Source: Oxytricha trifallax
Taxonomy: Eukaryota; Ciliophora; Spirotrichea; Sporadotrichida; Oxytrichidae
NCBI GenBank assembly: GCA_000711775.1
Contig: ARYC01001541.1
Location: 1 to 64,000, forward strand
Direction of reading: 5' to 3'
Length of the DNA stretch: 64,000 nucleotides
Shown: positions 10,451 to 21,981 of the stretch, in pieces
How positions within the stretch are numbered: the stretch's first letter is position 1
Layout: each line of letters opens with the position of its first letter
Translations under genes and position numbers: made by a program
The notes under the pieces: generated by a model
Database searches by the model: none
The model's input: the letters and a program-made list of their open reading frames with translations, nothing else
What the model was told of the DNA's origin: nothing

Positions 10451-10989
10451 ATTAATTGATATCACAACATTTCAAATATATATTTGAGTTTTGTAATTTA
10501 TTTAAGTTAATTCGATGGAATTCAAGATATTTTCGATTGAAGCTTTGTAAATTTTGCATCAATTTATCAGAAAATAAAGTAAATCATTTATGAATTAAAA
10601 TAAAAAACTTATAAATATTTCTTGAATTCTCATGTAATTTACAACACAAATAATTATTTCATTATTACTTAGCGCTAGACTTTTTTTATGGACAAACGTT
10701 ATTGATATGGATATGATTTATTTTAATCAAAAATATATGTTTTAATCAATTTTATCTTTATAATATTTAATTTTTTTTTAAATTGTCATTCCAAGAGTAG
10801 GACTATTTCTCCTAAATTATCAATTTTCACCTAATTATGAGATCTTCAAATTCATGTATAATGCGAGATTAGTAACTGTTATTATGTGGATTATGTTCTA
10901 TGCAATACAAATTATTGCAAAAAAAAGAATAAATTAAGATTAACTTAAATTTCATTTGAAATTTATATGATATGCAGTGATTTCCTATA

Positions 10990-11160
10990 TAGCACTCTAT
11001 AGTTCTGATTTGGTCATGATTTTATTCGTTTAAATTCCAGCCACCTTTTTCACAGTTATTGATCTTTGCCATATTTGTGTTCTCAAAGAAATGCTTGATT
11101 CTTTTTAATAGTGATCCTCTGTCACTTGATTTTTAACGGCAGATCCATAGCATAAGCTGA
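10990..11160 (-). CDS. Possible MDS on minus strand
   Basis: On - a TTTCAG-like acceptor (about 11158) precedes sequence open over about 50 codons after an initial TGA (QVTEDHYQKESSISLRTQIW). Composition is coding-like relative to its flanks. No family recognised and no pointers identified. Confidence 0.25.
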
Positions 11161-11755
11161 AAAATAATATCCTAATCTATACTGATAAAAAAATTATATT
11201 TAAAGGAATATAAGTAATTAATATAAAATAAAATTATTCATGGTAATTTCGAACTTACTTCAATCCTTATATTATCTTTTAAAAAATTCAATTAAACGTT
11301 AGTATCTGAATTATTTAAATAGAATTAAATTCAGGGGAAATTTATAAATATATAGATAATTATTCTTTAGAGGGTTAAATAATATCTTTTTTTGTCTTAA
11401 CTTAATTATGAGATATTTTTTATTCCAACCAATTATTTAAATACTAAATATGTTGGATCTTAAATTTATTATTATCATTAACATTTTGATCTGCAAGAAT
11501 TTTATATTAAAATTGAAGGCTACTTCCTTGTAAAGAGTCTTATGTTTAATTTCTATTCTCTGTTCACTGAGTTGGGTCTCTACAGAGATTAATCATTACA
11601 AATTAGAACCAATTATGAAAATAAAATTCATAAAATCGAATATTTTAATTAGTTTATTTTTTAAAAGTCACATTTTTCATAAAAGAATAATTATACATGA
11701 TTTTAAGAAATTGCTTAAAAGTTCTATTTTAAGTATTTATTTTCATTATTTGTTA

Positions 11756-12167
11756 TTGTAGGAATACATTTGAAATTAGGAAATTAATTATTAAATTAAA
11801 TATATAATTAATCAAAAAAGTGACAGTTAAAGTTGGCCAATTTGAAAGATTTTGTGCTCATTCAATAGAGAATTTAAAATTAGCTGGACTTTATTGTTAC
11901 AATTTTATCTCATCCCTGGAGCGAGATAACTTTACTTTAATTGAACTCATATAAATTCATTAAATTATAACCTCACATTAAACTAAAGTTATCTCGTTCC
12001 AGGGATAAGATAAAATAGTACCGCCAACAATAAAGTCAAGCTAATTATAAATTCTCTATTGAATGAGCCCAAGATCTTTCAAATTGGCCAACTTTAACTG
12101 TCACTTTTTTGATTAATTATTTATTTAATTTAATAATTAATTTCCAATTTCGAATGTATTCCTACAA
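11756..12167. mobile_element. Fold-back element, TTGTAGGAATACATT family, TA duplication
   Basis: Termini TTGTAGGAATACATTTG / CGAATGTATTCCTACAA flanked by TA (11754-11755, 12168-12169). The two arms are long inverted repeats (for example GGCCAACTTTAACTGTCAC at the right mirrors GTGACAGTTAAAGTTGGCC at the left), so the whole element folds into a hairpin. No ORF. TA target and terminal repeats suggest a non-autonomous Tc1/mariner-type element. Further copies: 31152, 38905, 39725, 47797, 51414. Confidence 0.85.
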
Positions 12168-12496
12168 TATTTTGAAATTACTTGATCATTCTCTGGAGAG
12201 ATCCAAATAAGAAACTAAATAATAGAAATTATACATAAGATGATTTAGAACGGAAAAACCTAAATTCTGAAAGTAAAAAAATAAACTTAATATTTTTGCA
12301 TGAATTAACAAAACCTTTTATATTTTTTATTGTGAAAAAATTCGATTATTCTGTTGTTATTTAAAAAAATCAATTTTTAAAAAAAAATCCTTTTAATTCA
12401 TTAAGTGCAATATGAATTTATATTAATTGACAATATTTACTATAATTTATTTGGAAGACAATAAATAAACAATATTTATATAAAAAGATAAAAATA

Positions 12497-12970
12497 ATGG
12501 TAGAGATGGAACTATTGAAAGACCCCTTGGGCGATAGAATCATTCGTACAGTGCCCCTCCCCCCTAATAAGCCTCTTTCTGCAGAAATAATTTAGAATTT
12601 ATAATTTTATTGACAAGAGTATTTTGTATTTTAATATTTTATTAGAACATCTATATGGTAGATAATCATTAAATTTTATTAAATTTATCTTAAAGGAGGT
12701 ACTGACTTGCCTGATTGGAAGTTTTATCTTAATATATAATGGTATGTATATTAATTCTTAAAAATTAATTATAATAATTTTATATGAAGTTACTGCTGAA
12801 GTATTATGTGTCAGGTGGCAGGATAGACAAAATGTGTGGAATTACCATAATAAAATAAGCCATGGAAATTTTTAGTAATATTACTAGAATTATTTGATTG
12901 AAATTATTCTATAGAAAAGGAGCCTAATATTGTGAAAGTACCTGATCCAGTCATATTTGTGGGAGATATA
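12497..12970 (+). CDS. Calcineurin A catalytic subunit, N-terminal MDSs (scrambled gene, part 1)
   Basis: N-terminal part of protein phosphatase 2B. ATG 12497 opens MVEMELLKDPLGDRIIRTVP, matching the calcineurin A N-terminus (DR..V..VP.PP). MDS1 12497-12611 joins MDS2 via pointer AATTTTATT (12603-12611 / 12672-12680); MDS2 joins MDS3 via GAAGTT (12718-12723 / 12786-12791), creating LPDWKLLLKYYVSGGRID. An intron at 12875-12914 (GTAATA...TATAG) joins AMEIF to KKEPNIVKV. The part stops at PVIFVGDI within the pointer TTGTGGGAGATATA (12957-12970), whose partner is inverted at 15170-15183. The rest of the gene is on the opposite strand. Confidence 0.9.
12603..12680. other. IES, pointer AATTTTATT
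   Basis: 9-bp direct repeat 12603-12611 / 12672-12680; 69-bp unit. Removal keeps the calcineurin frame (IIQNLQFYQIYLKGGTDLPD). Confidence 0.7.
12718..12791. other. IES, pointer GAAGTT
   Basis: 6-bp direct repeat 12718-12723 / 12786-12791; 68-bp unit. Removal gives PDWKLLLKYY, the expected calcineurin sequence. Confidence 0.75.
12957..12970 (+). repeat. 14-bp pointer TTGTGGGAGATATA, forward copy
   Basis: Reverse complement is at 15170-15183. It encodes the VGDI of the phosphatase motif GDIHGQ and joins the + and - halves of the calcineurin gene. Confidence 0.85.
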
Positions 12971-13150
12971 TAGATTCAGAAAATGCCAAAATAAATTTTA
13001 ATTTTATTTGTAATATTTTAGTAATAAATTCTGGTAATTAGAATGTCTATTTATAAATTGAAAATAGAAGCGATGACTGCGTGAAATAAAGCAATTTAAT
13101 TTAATTAAATGAATATTAAATAACTAGGCGTTAACTTTTATTTTTGATTT

Positions 13151-15183
13151 TCACTAAGGTCTCATTTCGTTGACTGAATCCTCTTCCTTAGCTTTCTTGA
13201 AGTGTTCTAAAGCGTCCTTAATTTCTTCTTTACTAGCCAATCATAAATATAAACAATAAATTAGTGCTTTTTTTTGAATTCCATCATTTTTAATACTTTA
13301 TTTTGTTATTCTATTAAATAGGAGTCCTCTTGGAATTTTGTTATCTGGGCACATTCCCTTGAGCATAACGAACAATTCTCTGTTTTACCTGAGATTCGAC
13401 TGCATTCTCATGACTTTACTGATAAATCCAAGTTTCTGCTTAACAACATCAGGTTTGACTAAAATATTATATATTCAAATTAGCATTTGACAAGTGGAAT
13501 AAACATTATAATATTTATTTGTAATTGGAAAAAGTCTAAAATAGATATACTTACACTTTCCACCCTTGGAAATAGTGAAATTGACTTTAGTCAGATTATC
13601 CACTTTCCCCACTTCAACATTATTTAATACAAATAATGTAAAACTCGTAAATTGTTAAAAAAATAGAACATTTTACACGAAATAAAATATTGATTTGCTC
13701 TGAGTTATATGATTTTATAGAAAAAATTATAATAGGGTAGATATGCAATATTTAATGCTTTTAAAGTTAATTTTTAAAGTCTTCCATAGTTTATTATTTA
13801 TTGAGAATTAAAACTTTTTTAAAGTTATTTCATTAATTTTTTATTTAATTTAATTTTAAAAATATAAATCAATAGAAAATTTATGATCTCTTCATTCTGT
13901 TAATAAATAATACAAAAATGAGGAATATAAATAGATAAATAATTATCTAATAAATTATTTTAAATTTTGGCAAATTGCTAATTTCAGAAGTATCAAGTCC
14001 ATAAGTTCTAGCTCCTTTCAGTAATATACTAAACAGAATTTCCATAACTTTTTCACTCACGAAAGGAAGCGACCATGTAAACACATCCATATTATCTGGA
14101 AGGACGAATGGGTGATTAGTGTAGTTGTATTATTGAATTTTGATTTAATTGTTCTAAAAATATTGTTATATAAATGCTAAAAAAATAAGTATATTCTCAG
14201 TTTAACAAGTGTAACATGCGAATAGTATCAATTACTTACCTCAAATCTAAGCACAGCTGCTTTGTTGTTATAAACATCGCAATAATTAGGTGCACTGAAT
14301 ATAGTGATAACTGCTGGAAACTCGGCTGGCCCATTCCACTAATGCAATTTATACCCACTCATTTGAACTTCATGAGCTCTAACTACACACAGCAGATTAT
14401 TGTTCTCTAGGAAATTGTTAGCAGCTGAGGATCCAAATAAGTATGAGCAGTTTCTCTTGTTATTCTTTTTGAAATCTTAATCCTGGTAGCCTGTCTCGTT
14501 TTCAACTGGATCAGACCACATCAAGTCACTACACCAAAAGAATTATAGAGAAGATATTTTCTCTTACGTGAATAGGCCAACTTTTGGAATTTCCTTGAAC
14601 CTGTCGATTTTATTTATTAAAGTGAATTTAACCAACTCTGGTGAGATACCTCCATGCACAGCTAAGATTTTATTATCAATGAGAGCAGCTATTGGTAGAG
14701 AGTCGAAAGATTCCATAAGTAAATCGTAAACCTCTTAATCAAATTTTTCTTCAACTTCAACTCTAAAATTGAAACTCTCTGTCATCTAACGGCATTCGTG
14801 ATTGCCTCTTAATTTTACAAATAGTTTATTTAAAGATTAAGATAAATTATTCACTTAATTTAGGGGCTTAAATATTTTTATATTTTCTCAATAGGGTGAT
14901 ATGATTTGGATAATTAAGTTTCATAGCATATAGAGTTGAGATTACTTCAAATGAAAACATGCCTCTGTCAACATAATCGCCCAAAAAAACGAAGCTAAAT
15001 AAGTAATTTTATTATAAATAAAATTTCATTTAGTCTATACACGCATTAAAATGGCAGTTTTATGCTAGAAATATAGAATTTTATTTATTAATACACTTTA
15101 AACTTACTTTATTTAGCCTATTTTACCAACTAGTTCTAGCATCTTATTCAAGTCATAGAATTATCCATGTATATCTCCCACAA
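13151..15183 (-). CDS. Calcineurin A catalytic subunit, remaining MDSs inverted (scrambled gene, part 2)
   Basis: Continues from part 1 in reverse orientation. In protein order: 15183-14886 (GDIHGQFYDL, intron 14995-15107, FLGDYVDRG); pointer AGA (14886-14888 / 14807-14809) restoring LLRGNHECR; 14809 to about 13980 with introns 14529-14567 and 14154-14239 ([50 protein letters not shown], the calcineurin B-binding helix region); an unresolved junction; about 13625-13311 with intron 13459-13554 (basic helix [16 protein letters not shown], like the calmodulin-binding region); pointer TAG (13311-13313 / 13233-13235); finally an autoinhibitory-like tail ([16 protein letters not shown]) to TGA 13151-13153. 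All metal ligands and catalytic His are present. Together the parts encode a full-length calcineurin A. Confidence 0.92.
14807..14888. other. IES, pointer AGA (calcineurin)
   Basis: Lacks GT-AG, so not an intron. Removing one AGA plus spacer restores the invariant LRGNHE motif. Confidence 0.7.
15170..15183 (-). repeat. 14-bp pointer, inverted copy
   Basis: TATATCTCCCACAA on +, the reverse complement of 12957-12970. Bases just outside differ between the two copies, so the match is exactly 14 bp. Confidence 0.85.
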
Positions 15184-15710
15184 CAAAATATTTTTTAAAA
15201 ATATTCTCAGATTTTTTATTGTTTGTTAAGATAAAAAAGTAGAATCTTTAAATAAGATTTAAGTAAATAGTAGTAAATATCTATTTATAATTATCGGTTT
15301 CAATATGTTAATTTTTATTATTAATAAAGTAAATGATATTAAATAAGTGCTTCCTAACGCTACTGTTTATAGTTCCGACTCTCATTATTTAATTATATAA
15401 CTTCTTAGTAAACATATTAATATATTTTTTACTCATGAGTTGCTAAAGTTTGCAGGATTAACTATTAACCTATACAAACTACTCTAAGTAATCCAATTAA
15501 AGTAATTTAGCCGATTTTATATCAAGTGGGACCCTAGAATATACTTAAAACATTTATAATGATAATGATTTTGGAGTTTAAAACGAATATCATGACATGG
15601 AAGTGAATCCTTAATAAATTTAACAATTTATCAATTAAATATCTAACCAAATAGTTACTCCCGATATGAAGGTACATTAGATTGACTACTCGTAAGATGG
15701 CTTGAATAAA

Positions 15711-18700
15711 ATGGAATCACAAGATTAAGACAATATTTAAATCGGAAAAATTGAGGAAGATATACAAAAAGAATATATCGACTAAAATAGTGAGATGATT
15801 TCATAGAACTTCGATGAGGCCACTTTTACAAGTACTACTTCAAGTTTTTTGAAGAGAAATTTGTAGGCAACATATCTAAGATCTGCTGAGGTTTGCATCA
15901 ATAGTTGCCTCTTATAATCTAGGACCTTTTGTTTATCAGCTGATTCAACTGCTGGTTTATAAATTTTAATGAAATATGCATAACTTCTTAGTATAAGTGT
16001 TAATAATATTTAAGGTTATTGTTGCTCCTCTTAATCTAGTTGTCCAGTTGATAACATTTGCAGCTACTAGATATTCTATATTTATTCATTTAGAAATGCA
16101 TTTCCTTATTAATATGACAATTGTTTTAGATCCAAGGAACAGTAGGTGTAAAGGCATTTTCTTGTCCCATTAGTCCAACATGCACTGCCTAGACCTACTC
16201 TAGAACTTTACCTTCATATAACGGAAGTATATTGCGCATTTCACAACAAAGTACAACTTCAGCTTCTTTGAAACTTAACAGCATCTGCAAGCACTCATAA
16301 CAATTATAGCTAATAAAATCTTTAAATAAAGTTGTACTTCTCTTTATTGTAGTTAGTTTTAATTCTAGTTCTGGAAATTTGACATAAAATAGTTCGTTTT
16401 TTACTGTAAGAGTCAAGACTTTGCTTAATGGTGCCGCAAATTTCTTGATTTCACAGACCATTTCAACTATAATATATCTGTACTATATATTGAAAAGTCT
16501 ATCAAATTTTTATAGTGGTATCTCAGGTGCTCTAAATACAACTCAAGATGTGATTGTAAGATATCCAAACATGTTAAACTTAGCCATGGTGGGCAATTCA
16601 AACGTAAGCCAGATGATATATGAAATAGAAGTATATTTTGGAGCACCTCCAGGTGGGATCATAGATATTATGTAATTACTTTAATTTTTTTGGGATATAA
16701 AATACAACCAACTCATCGACAGGCACCAATAGTACAACTAATACCACAACAGGTAATGGTAATGGTACTAGCAATAATAACAATAATACCAACACTAATG
16801 GCAATAGTACTAATAATGGAGGTAATACAGATAATGGAACTGGAAGTAATAACAATTCTGATAGCAAAAGCAGCAGCTCTGATGACAATAAAACGACAAT
16901 ACTAATAGCAGTTTTAGTCTCTGTTGGTGGTGTTTTGCTTATCGGGGTTATTTGCATTTTATGCTGTTGTTGTGGTAAAAAGACACCCAATAGGAAAAAT
17001 CTAACCAAAGTTTCGATTGCTGACTACAATAATACATTTGATGAGGATTGGCAGAAAAAGGACAAAGACGATAGATAGCATACTGTCAACCCGCTTATGG
17101 GTAATAACGACTTTCTTGATGATAATAATAGAAGTAATGGCCCTGATAATAATAATAAATGTCATTAATAATTTTTAAAGAAAACATTCTGATATTTGAT
17201 AATTCAGCTCTTCTTAGCAACACAATTACTGGTTTGGTTAACGATTCTTAGACTCCTGGCTACTCCCCAGATATTATTTTTATTTTAAAATTATAGATAA
17301 AAAGAAGAAATCCTAGAAGCGCATTGGTTAAGACAATAGCTATTCTTATAGTAAGGTTGACAAAGAGTCGATTGTCGATCCATAGTCGATACCCTTAGAA
17401 AATTTACTTCATTCAGAAGCCCCTAAACCTCAACCAATTGCCTAAACCTAAAATCCTATAAATAAGACCATCGACAAATACATTCATAATTAAATTTTCA
17501 AGTATTTATAACAGCTTCTAATTAGTGGAAAATTATATACATTAAAGCTGATGTCCTGGGTCAGGTATCTCAAATGCGAATTAATAATTAAATAATGTAC
17601 GGTTAACTTGCTATTAAGGCACTTGGATTGGATGAGAATTAAATCGATTAAATAAAGGCAACTGTAGGAGAATTGCCCCAGTATCTCTAGCCTGAGTACA
17701 AGCTAAATTTTGAAGTATATTTTTGCTAAATTTTACAATCTTTTTGAATGAATTATATGTTATTTTGGAGTACCTCAGAGAAATGCACAGCAAGCCTGAT
17801 CACTTAGTTGAATTCGATGATAATTTAGAATAAAACAAAAAGGTTGAGCTTCTTGATTTTGATAATGTTTTTTATTCATAGTATAAATTTGTCGTTTTGG
17901 CATATTATATAATTGATTTCATACTTTAACAACCTTATTTGCCAAAACCATTGGAAAATTAAGAACCTCAGATAAAATAACACTAATAAAGGAATGAAGA
18001 AAAAAAAGTAAACAATAATTACATGGTATTCAGCCATGAAATTGACATGAATTTTACCTAGTAGTAGTAATAAGAAGACAGTACAAAGAGACAAGAAAGT
18101 TTTAGTACTAATAATAATCAACAAGAAATTATTCAACCACCTCCCTTGATAAATTTGAATTCTATCAAAGTGACTTATACATCAAAGTAAGAAGTTATGT
18201 AAGATGACTCTGTGGTAAATCACAAGAGTATTTAAGAAAAAGTTATCACTTAAAAGATTGAGTAAGAACCAGTAGTTTATCATAAATCACAATAGTCTTA
18301 ACCCGTTCTAGAATAGTTCCCAAATTAATAGTAGCAAGTGAATAGTTAAATATAATATTAGCACCAGAAGCAGTATTCATAACCCCAAAACTAATAGAAT
18401 TATTAATAGATCAGTGCATTTTAGAACATTCAGCTAATAAGCAATAACCCAGATATTAATGTTTTACATACTACCACGAACTCAGCGCAAATAAATTAAG
18501 CCTAATTTGATAGTAAATCGCATTTTGATGTCAGCAAGAGTCAATAGCAGCTTGAACAGTTAATTCTAAACTAAAACCCTTCATAATTGGCCTCAGTAGA
18601 TTAACAAATTCCTTAAAAGTAATAATTCTAAAACATAGAGGACAACGAATGGGCATCGAATTTACAGTCAACCGATTAAAATGCTTTACCTAATTCAAAA

Positions 18701-19072
18701 TTAAACAAAGACTAAAATGACAACAGATTGCATAATGACTCATTAATGAAGGTTTTAAATGATATTTCACCTAGTAAATTAAGTAGAGAGAGCTCCTATC
18801 CTAATTTTTCATAGTAAGACCTTAGTAATTCTATGCAATTCTAAAGTCCTTAGAATAAAATTCAGGCTTCGTTAAAAGGAAATCAAGCGGGCATTGATTA
18901 CACATAACTATATAAAGATGCTAATTTCTAAGCTAGACCGACTATAAAAATGGAGGACATGATATTGAAAGATTATTAGAGCTCAGCTTTGTAACATAGA
19001 CCCACAAGTATGATATTGCATAATATTAATCATAGATTAAAAGTAAATTACTTTAAAATATCTTATAAATGA
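15711..19072 (+). CDS. Membrane protein with Cys-rich ectodomain and Gln-rich tail (paralogue 1)
   Basis: ATG 15711 to TGA 19070-19072. Order: Cys-rich segment (CINSCLLQSRTFC, GYCCSSQSSC, FSCPISPTC), Ser/Thr-rich ectodomain with N-glycosylation-like sites, Asn/Thr/Gly-rich stalk at about 16700-16890, one membrane span ending in LLIGVICILCCCCGKK (about 16900-16980), then a long cytoplasmic tail very rich in Gln (most encoded by TAA/TAG). Proposed pointers, each restoring the frame: GGTT, TAGAT, TGGGAT, TGATAAT, AGATA, ATACATT, GAGTAC and TTGATTT. After removal the tail aligns with paralogue 2 (LQPEYL..., FILQQPYLPKP). No signal peptide is visible at this start. The surface receptor-like architecture is seen; the role is unknown. 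Confidence 0.8.
15954..16017. other. Intron (15955-16014) or IES with pointer GGTT
   Basis: 60 nt beginning GTTTAT and ending TTTAAG, also bounded by GGTT repeats. Either mechanism gives ADSTAGYCCSS, matching paralogue 2 (KGYCCS). Confidence 0.65.
16068..16131. other. IES, pointer TAGAT
   Basis: Repeat 16068-16072 / 16127-16131; removal gives CSYQIQGTVGVKAFSCP in frame. Confidence 0.65.
16654..16696. other. 37-bp IES, pointer TGGGAT
   Basis: Repeat 16654-16659 / 16691-16696; removal gives GAPPGGIQNTTNSSTG in frame; without it the frame shifts before the Asn-rich stalk. Confidence 0.7.
17144..17203. other. 53-bp IES, pointer TGATAAT
   Basis: Repeat 17144-17150 / 17197-17203; removal gives SNGPDNSALLSNTITG and avoids a TGA. 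Confidence 0.7.
17269..17299. other. 26-bp IES, pointer AGATA
   Basis: Repeat 17269-17273 / 17295-17299; removal gives YSPDKKKKSQKRIG in frame. No GT-AG, so an intron is unlikely. Confidence 0.65.
17478..17543. other. 59-bp IES, pointer ATACATT
   Basis: Repeat 17478-17484 / 17537-17543; removal gives TIDKYIKADVLGQVSQ in frame. Confidence 0.7.
17694..17773. other. 74-bp IES, pointer GAGTAC
   Basis: Repeat 17694-17699 / 17768-17773; removal gives LQPEYLREMHSKPDHL, aligning with LQPDYLKWLHE of paralogue 2. Confidence 0.75.
17853..17919. other. 60-bp IES, pointer TTGATTT
   Basis: Repeat 17853-17859 / 17913-17919; unit divisible by 3, so only the paralogue alignment (LLDFILQQPYLPKP versus IIEFILKTPYLPSP) reveals it. 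Confidence 0.65.
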
Positions 19073-19786
19073 AATTATATATTTTTTAAAAAAAAATTTT
19101 GGAATACTTGAAGAAAATATATTGAAAGAACATGAAGAGTTGATGCTTTAATAAAATGATCAATAATAAATTACTAAAAATTAAGGTATCGGAAATGGTA
19201 TTATCAGAATATAATTAATTCATAAAATGATATTAAAGTAATACATTGAAGTTGATTTTTTGTAACAGTTAATTTATGCAGAATTAATTTTATTCTATTA
19301 CTCTTTTAATTAATAAATTTCCTATCTTAATAGTTCTTTTTTATTAAAACAATATTTTTTATTTAACTTAAATATTTATTAAAGCTCTCCTTCTAGCATG
19401 TCAATTCATAATTATATTAGGTCTTAATCTCACTACTTAACATAAAAAAGTAAATTATTTTCCCATTAAAAAATGGTATACTGTAACAAATATTACAAAA
19501 TTATCTGCTATAATCTAATTGATTTTTACTCTTATATCTTTCATTATGCCAATATTGATTTCTAAATTAAAGATTTACATTAATAAGCAAACTCTATTGA
19601 TGGATTGGAGTAGAATCATTATATTTATATATTATTAGATTTAAAGTTGCTTTCATCTATTTTTGAATTAACTATATTATATATATACATATCTGATAAA
19701 TCAAGACAGCAGCATGAATATTTCATATTAATATATTTAATGCGTATTAAAATATATTAATAATTTTATAGTATATTACTAATGGA
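19073..19786. other. AT-rich spacer
   Basis: No coherent frame or element seen between the two genes. Confidence 0.5.
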
Positions 19787-21981
19787 ATGATGGATAAATT
19801 AGGAAGCTTCATAGATGTGAAAGTTGAGCTTAAGAGAATTGATGCTGACGAGGAATTTATGGATTAAATAAAAAAATTAATAATATTGTTAATAAATAAG
19901 TAAATTTTATGAAATTATTTATTAATAGTATATATTATATATGGATGAAGAAATAAAAAGCATGTTATGAAAGTATATAACTTGAAAAAATTAGAGAATT
20001 TAGTAAAATTAAAATTTATTTTTAATTTAATCATGAAATTTACTTATCTTATAAAAAAACATTACTATAATAAATTTTGCAGCAAATGAATAATTTATGG
20101 AAGTCTTATAGGTTAATATATTTATGTTTAAATTATTTAATTTATTATGCTATCATAATAAATCTAATTTTTATATTGCAAATTAAAATGGAGAAAAGAA
20201 CGCAACCCCATTAATAAACGATTGCCCATAGTAAATCGTCTTAAACCTAAAACATTCTCTTAAAACCCAGAAATTTGAAGCTTTATCTCAATAAATCTCT
20301 CGTTTATATTAATTATGAGCTTTTTCACTGATAAGAAATGAAAATAGTAAAATAGTACTGTGTTTTAATTCTATCATCAATATTAATACCAACAGGAAGA
20401 AAATGAAGTTATACCGAAAAATTATAAACATTTTAAATAAAAATTGTGATTTATTTATATAATTACTTCACAATAATCTCATTCAAGAATTACACTCAAA
20501 GATTTCATGTAAAAATAATATTGTAAATATTAAATAAATTACAAGATTATATTTATTTCATTTTAAGACTTGAGACTGCTCATCTGTGTTGGTTAGACAA
20601 AAACACTTTAAATTTAGCGAGTAAACAAGACAGCCTATAAATATATATTCATAATAATTCTTATGAATTATTTTACACAATTTAGTTGTGATTTTAATGA
20701 ATATACAATTATTAAATTATAATCTTTGACACCAAGAGGAAATACTTCAAACATCATAAAATCAGCAGCAAAAATTAAAATAATTGTGAAGATATCAATA
20801 TTCTGTAGAAATTAGATAGTAACTTTGCTTTTGCTAATTATAAATCAAAGAGTGATGATAATATTATTGAACCAGTTAATACTCCTTGTTTCATCATTAA
20901 CCTTCACAACCATGAAAAAAAATCATAAATCAAATTATATATTTCAGTAGGTTTTGACTTTATTAATAATGGGAAAAAATGTAAAATATATATATATATA
21001 TATATTAATGAGAAAGTGGAAACTTAGAAATATACTATGGAGAAAGAATCAGAAAATAGTGACATTTTTGTCAGATAGTATCAAATGAGTGATTATACTT
21101 TGGAAATTACAAATCTATGGAGTTTAGATGCTTAAATTTAAGTTATAAAAGTTAACGAACAAGATTGCAAGAAGATAATCACAAAATATATATATATATA
21201 TATTAAGACATTTTGTGCTTTATTATAAATTAAAAATATATTTTCAATTATTTTTAGTTTATATTTCATTAAATACTCCAGCTATTGAGCTAATAACATC
21301 AAATATTAAAATTATTTTAATCATAGTATTATTGTCTGTTAGATGGTAGGATGATAGATTTATTCATAAATAAATCATGTTTAAGGTGGAAAACTTTCTT
21401 TTTTATATCTATCTAAGTAAAACTTTATTTATTAGTAAAAATCAACATTTTTCAATTGATAAAAAAAGAACTACAGATTTTCAATGACAAAACCATTACT
21501 ATATTCTTATTTAATTTCAACAAACTAACTATGAAATATTAAAATTGACTTTTTGCTTTTAAAATACCAATCTAAGAGAATGTCAATAAGATATTTAAGA
21601 TGAGAACAGTCAACATTTCATGATTAGATATTAAGAAGAAGTATAAACACCCTAGATTAATAATCAGCTTTTGATAAAGAATTTCATTTAAAGTTTTTCA
21701 TAAACTTTTGTTTTTGTTTTAAATTTGATTATTGAATTAAAAATTTCATGTAGTTAACTGCCGATTTATATATGATATCAACTGATTTTCAATCAGACTC
21801 CCCCTTAAACGCCAAAGTAATGCTCCTAGATATATCTTTATATTTTACAACTAAAATAACTTAAAATTTATTGACTTCATTATATAAATATAATTTATGA
21901 TAATTCAGGATAAGTGAAGAAAATACTTTACCACACTCCTTCAAACGTGCAATTCCAGAAATTGAAGAATTTCAACTATGA
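19787..21981 (+). CDS. Unidentified split gene (several + strand MDS-like pieces)
   Basis: A series of + strand stretches with protein-like composition in AT-rich DNA: 19787-19870 (MMDKLGSFIDVKVELKRIDA), 20188-20329 (MEKRTQPHQQTIAHSKSSQ), about 20570-20650 (TAHLCWLDKNTLNLASKQDS), about 20727-20925 (NFAFANYKSKSDDNIIEP), about 20950-21190 (SENSDIFVRQYQMSDYTLEI, with a (TA)n tract inside a probable IES), about 21570-21680, 21780-21850 (QSDSPLNAKVMLLDIS) and 21915-21981 ending SFKRAIPEIEEFQL then TGA. Pointers are mostly unresolved (ATTAAT is possible around the (TA)n tract). No domain recognised. It may be more than one gene. Confidence 0.45.

Noticed and set aside
16195..16461. Minus-strand 88-residue frame with protein-like composition
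   Set aside because: The + frame aligns with paralogue 2 over the same stretch (FSCPISPTC versus VCPQSNQC), so the minus frame is a shadow.
16676..17008. Minus-strand Leu/Val-rich 110-residue frame
   Set aside because: Antisense of the Asn/Thr-rich stalk and membrane span of the + gene; the paralogue supports the + strand.
20985..21004. (TA)n tracts (also 9494, 21187, 47640, 63557) as functional sites
   Set aside because: Simple repeats expected in such AT-rich DNA; one lies in a probable IES but shows no further structure.
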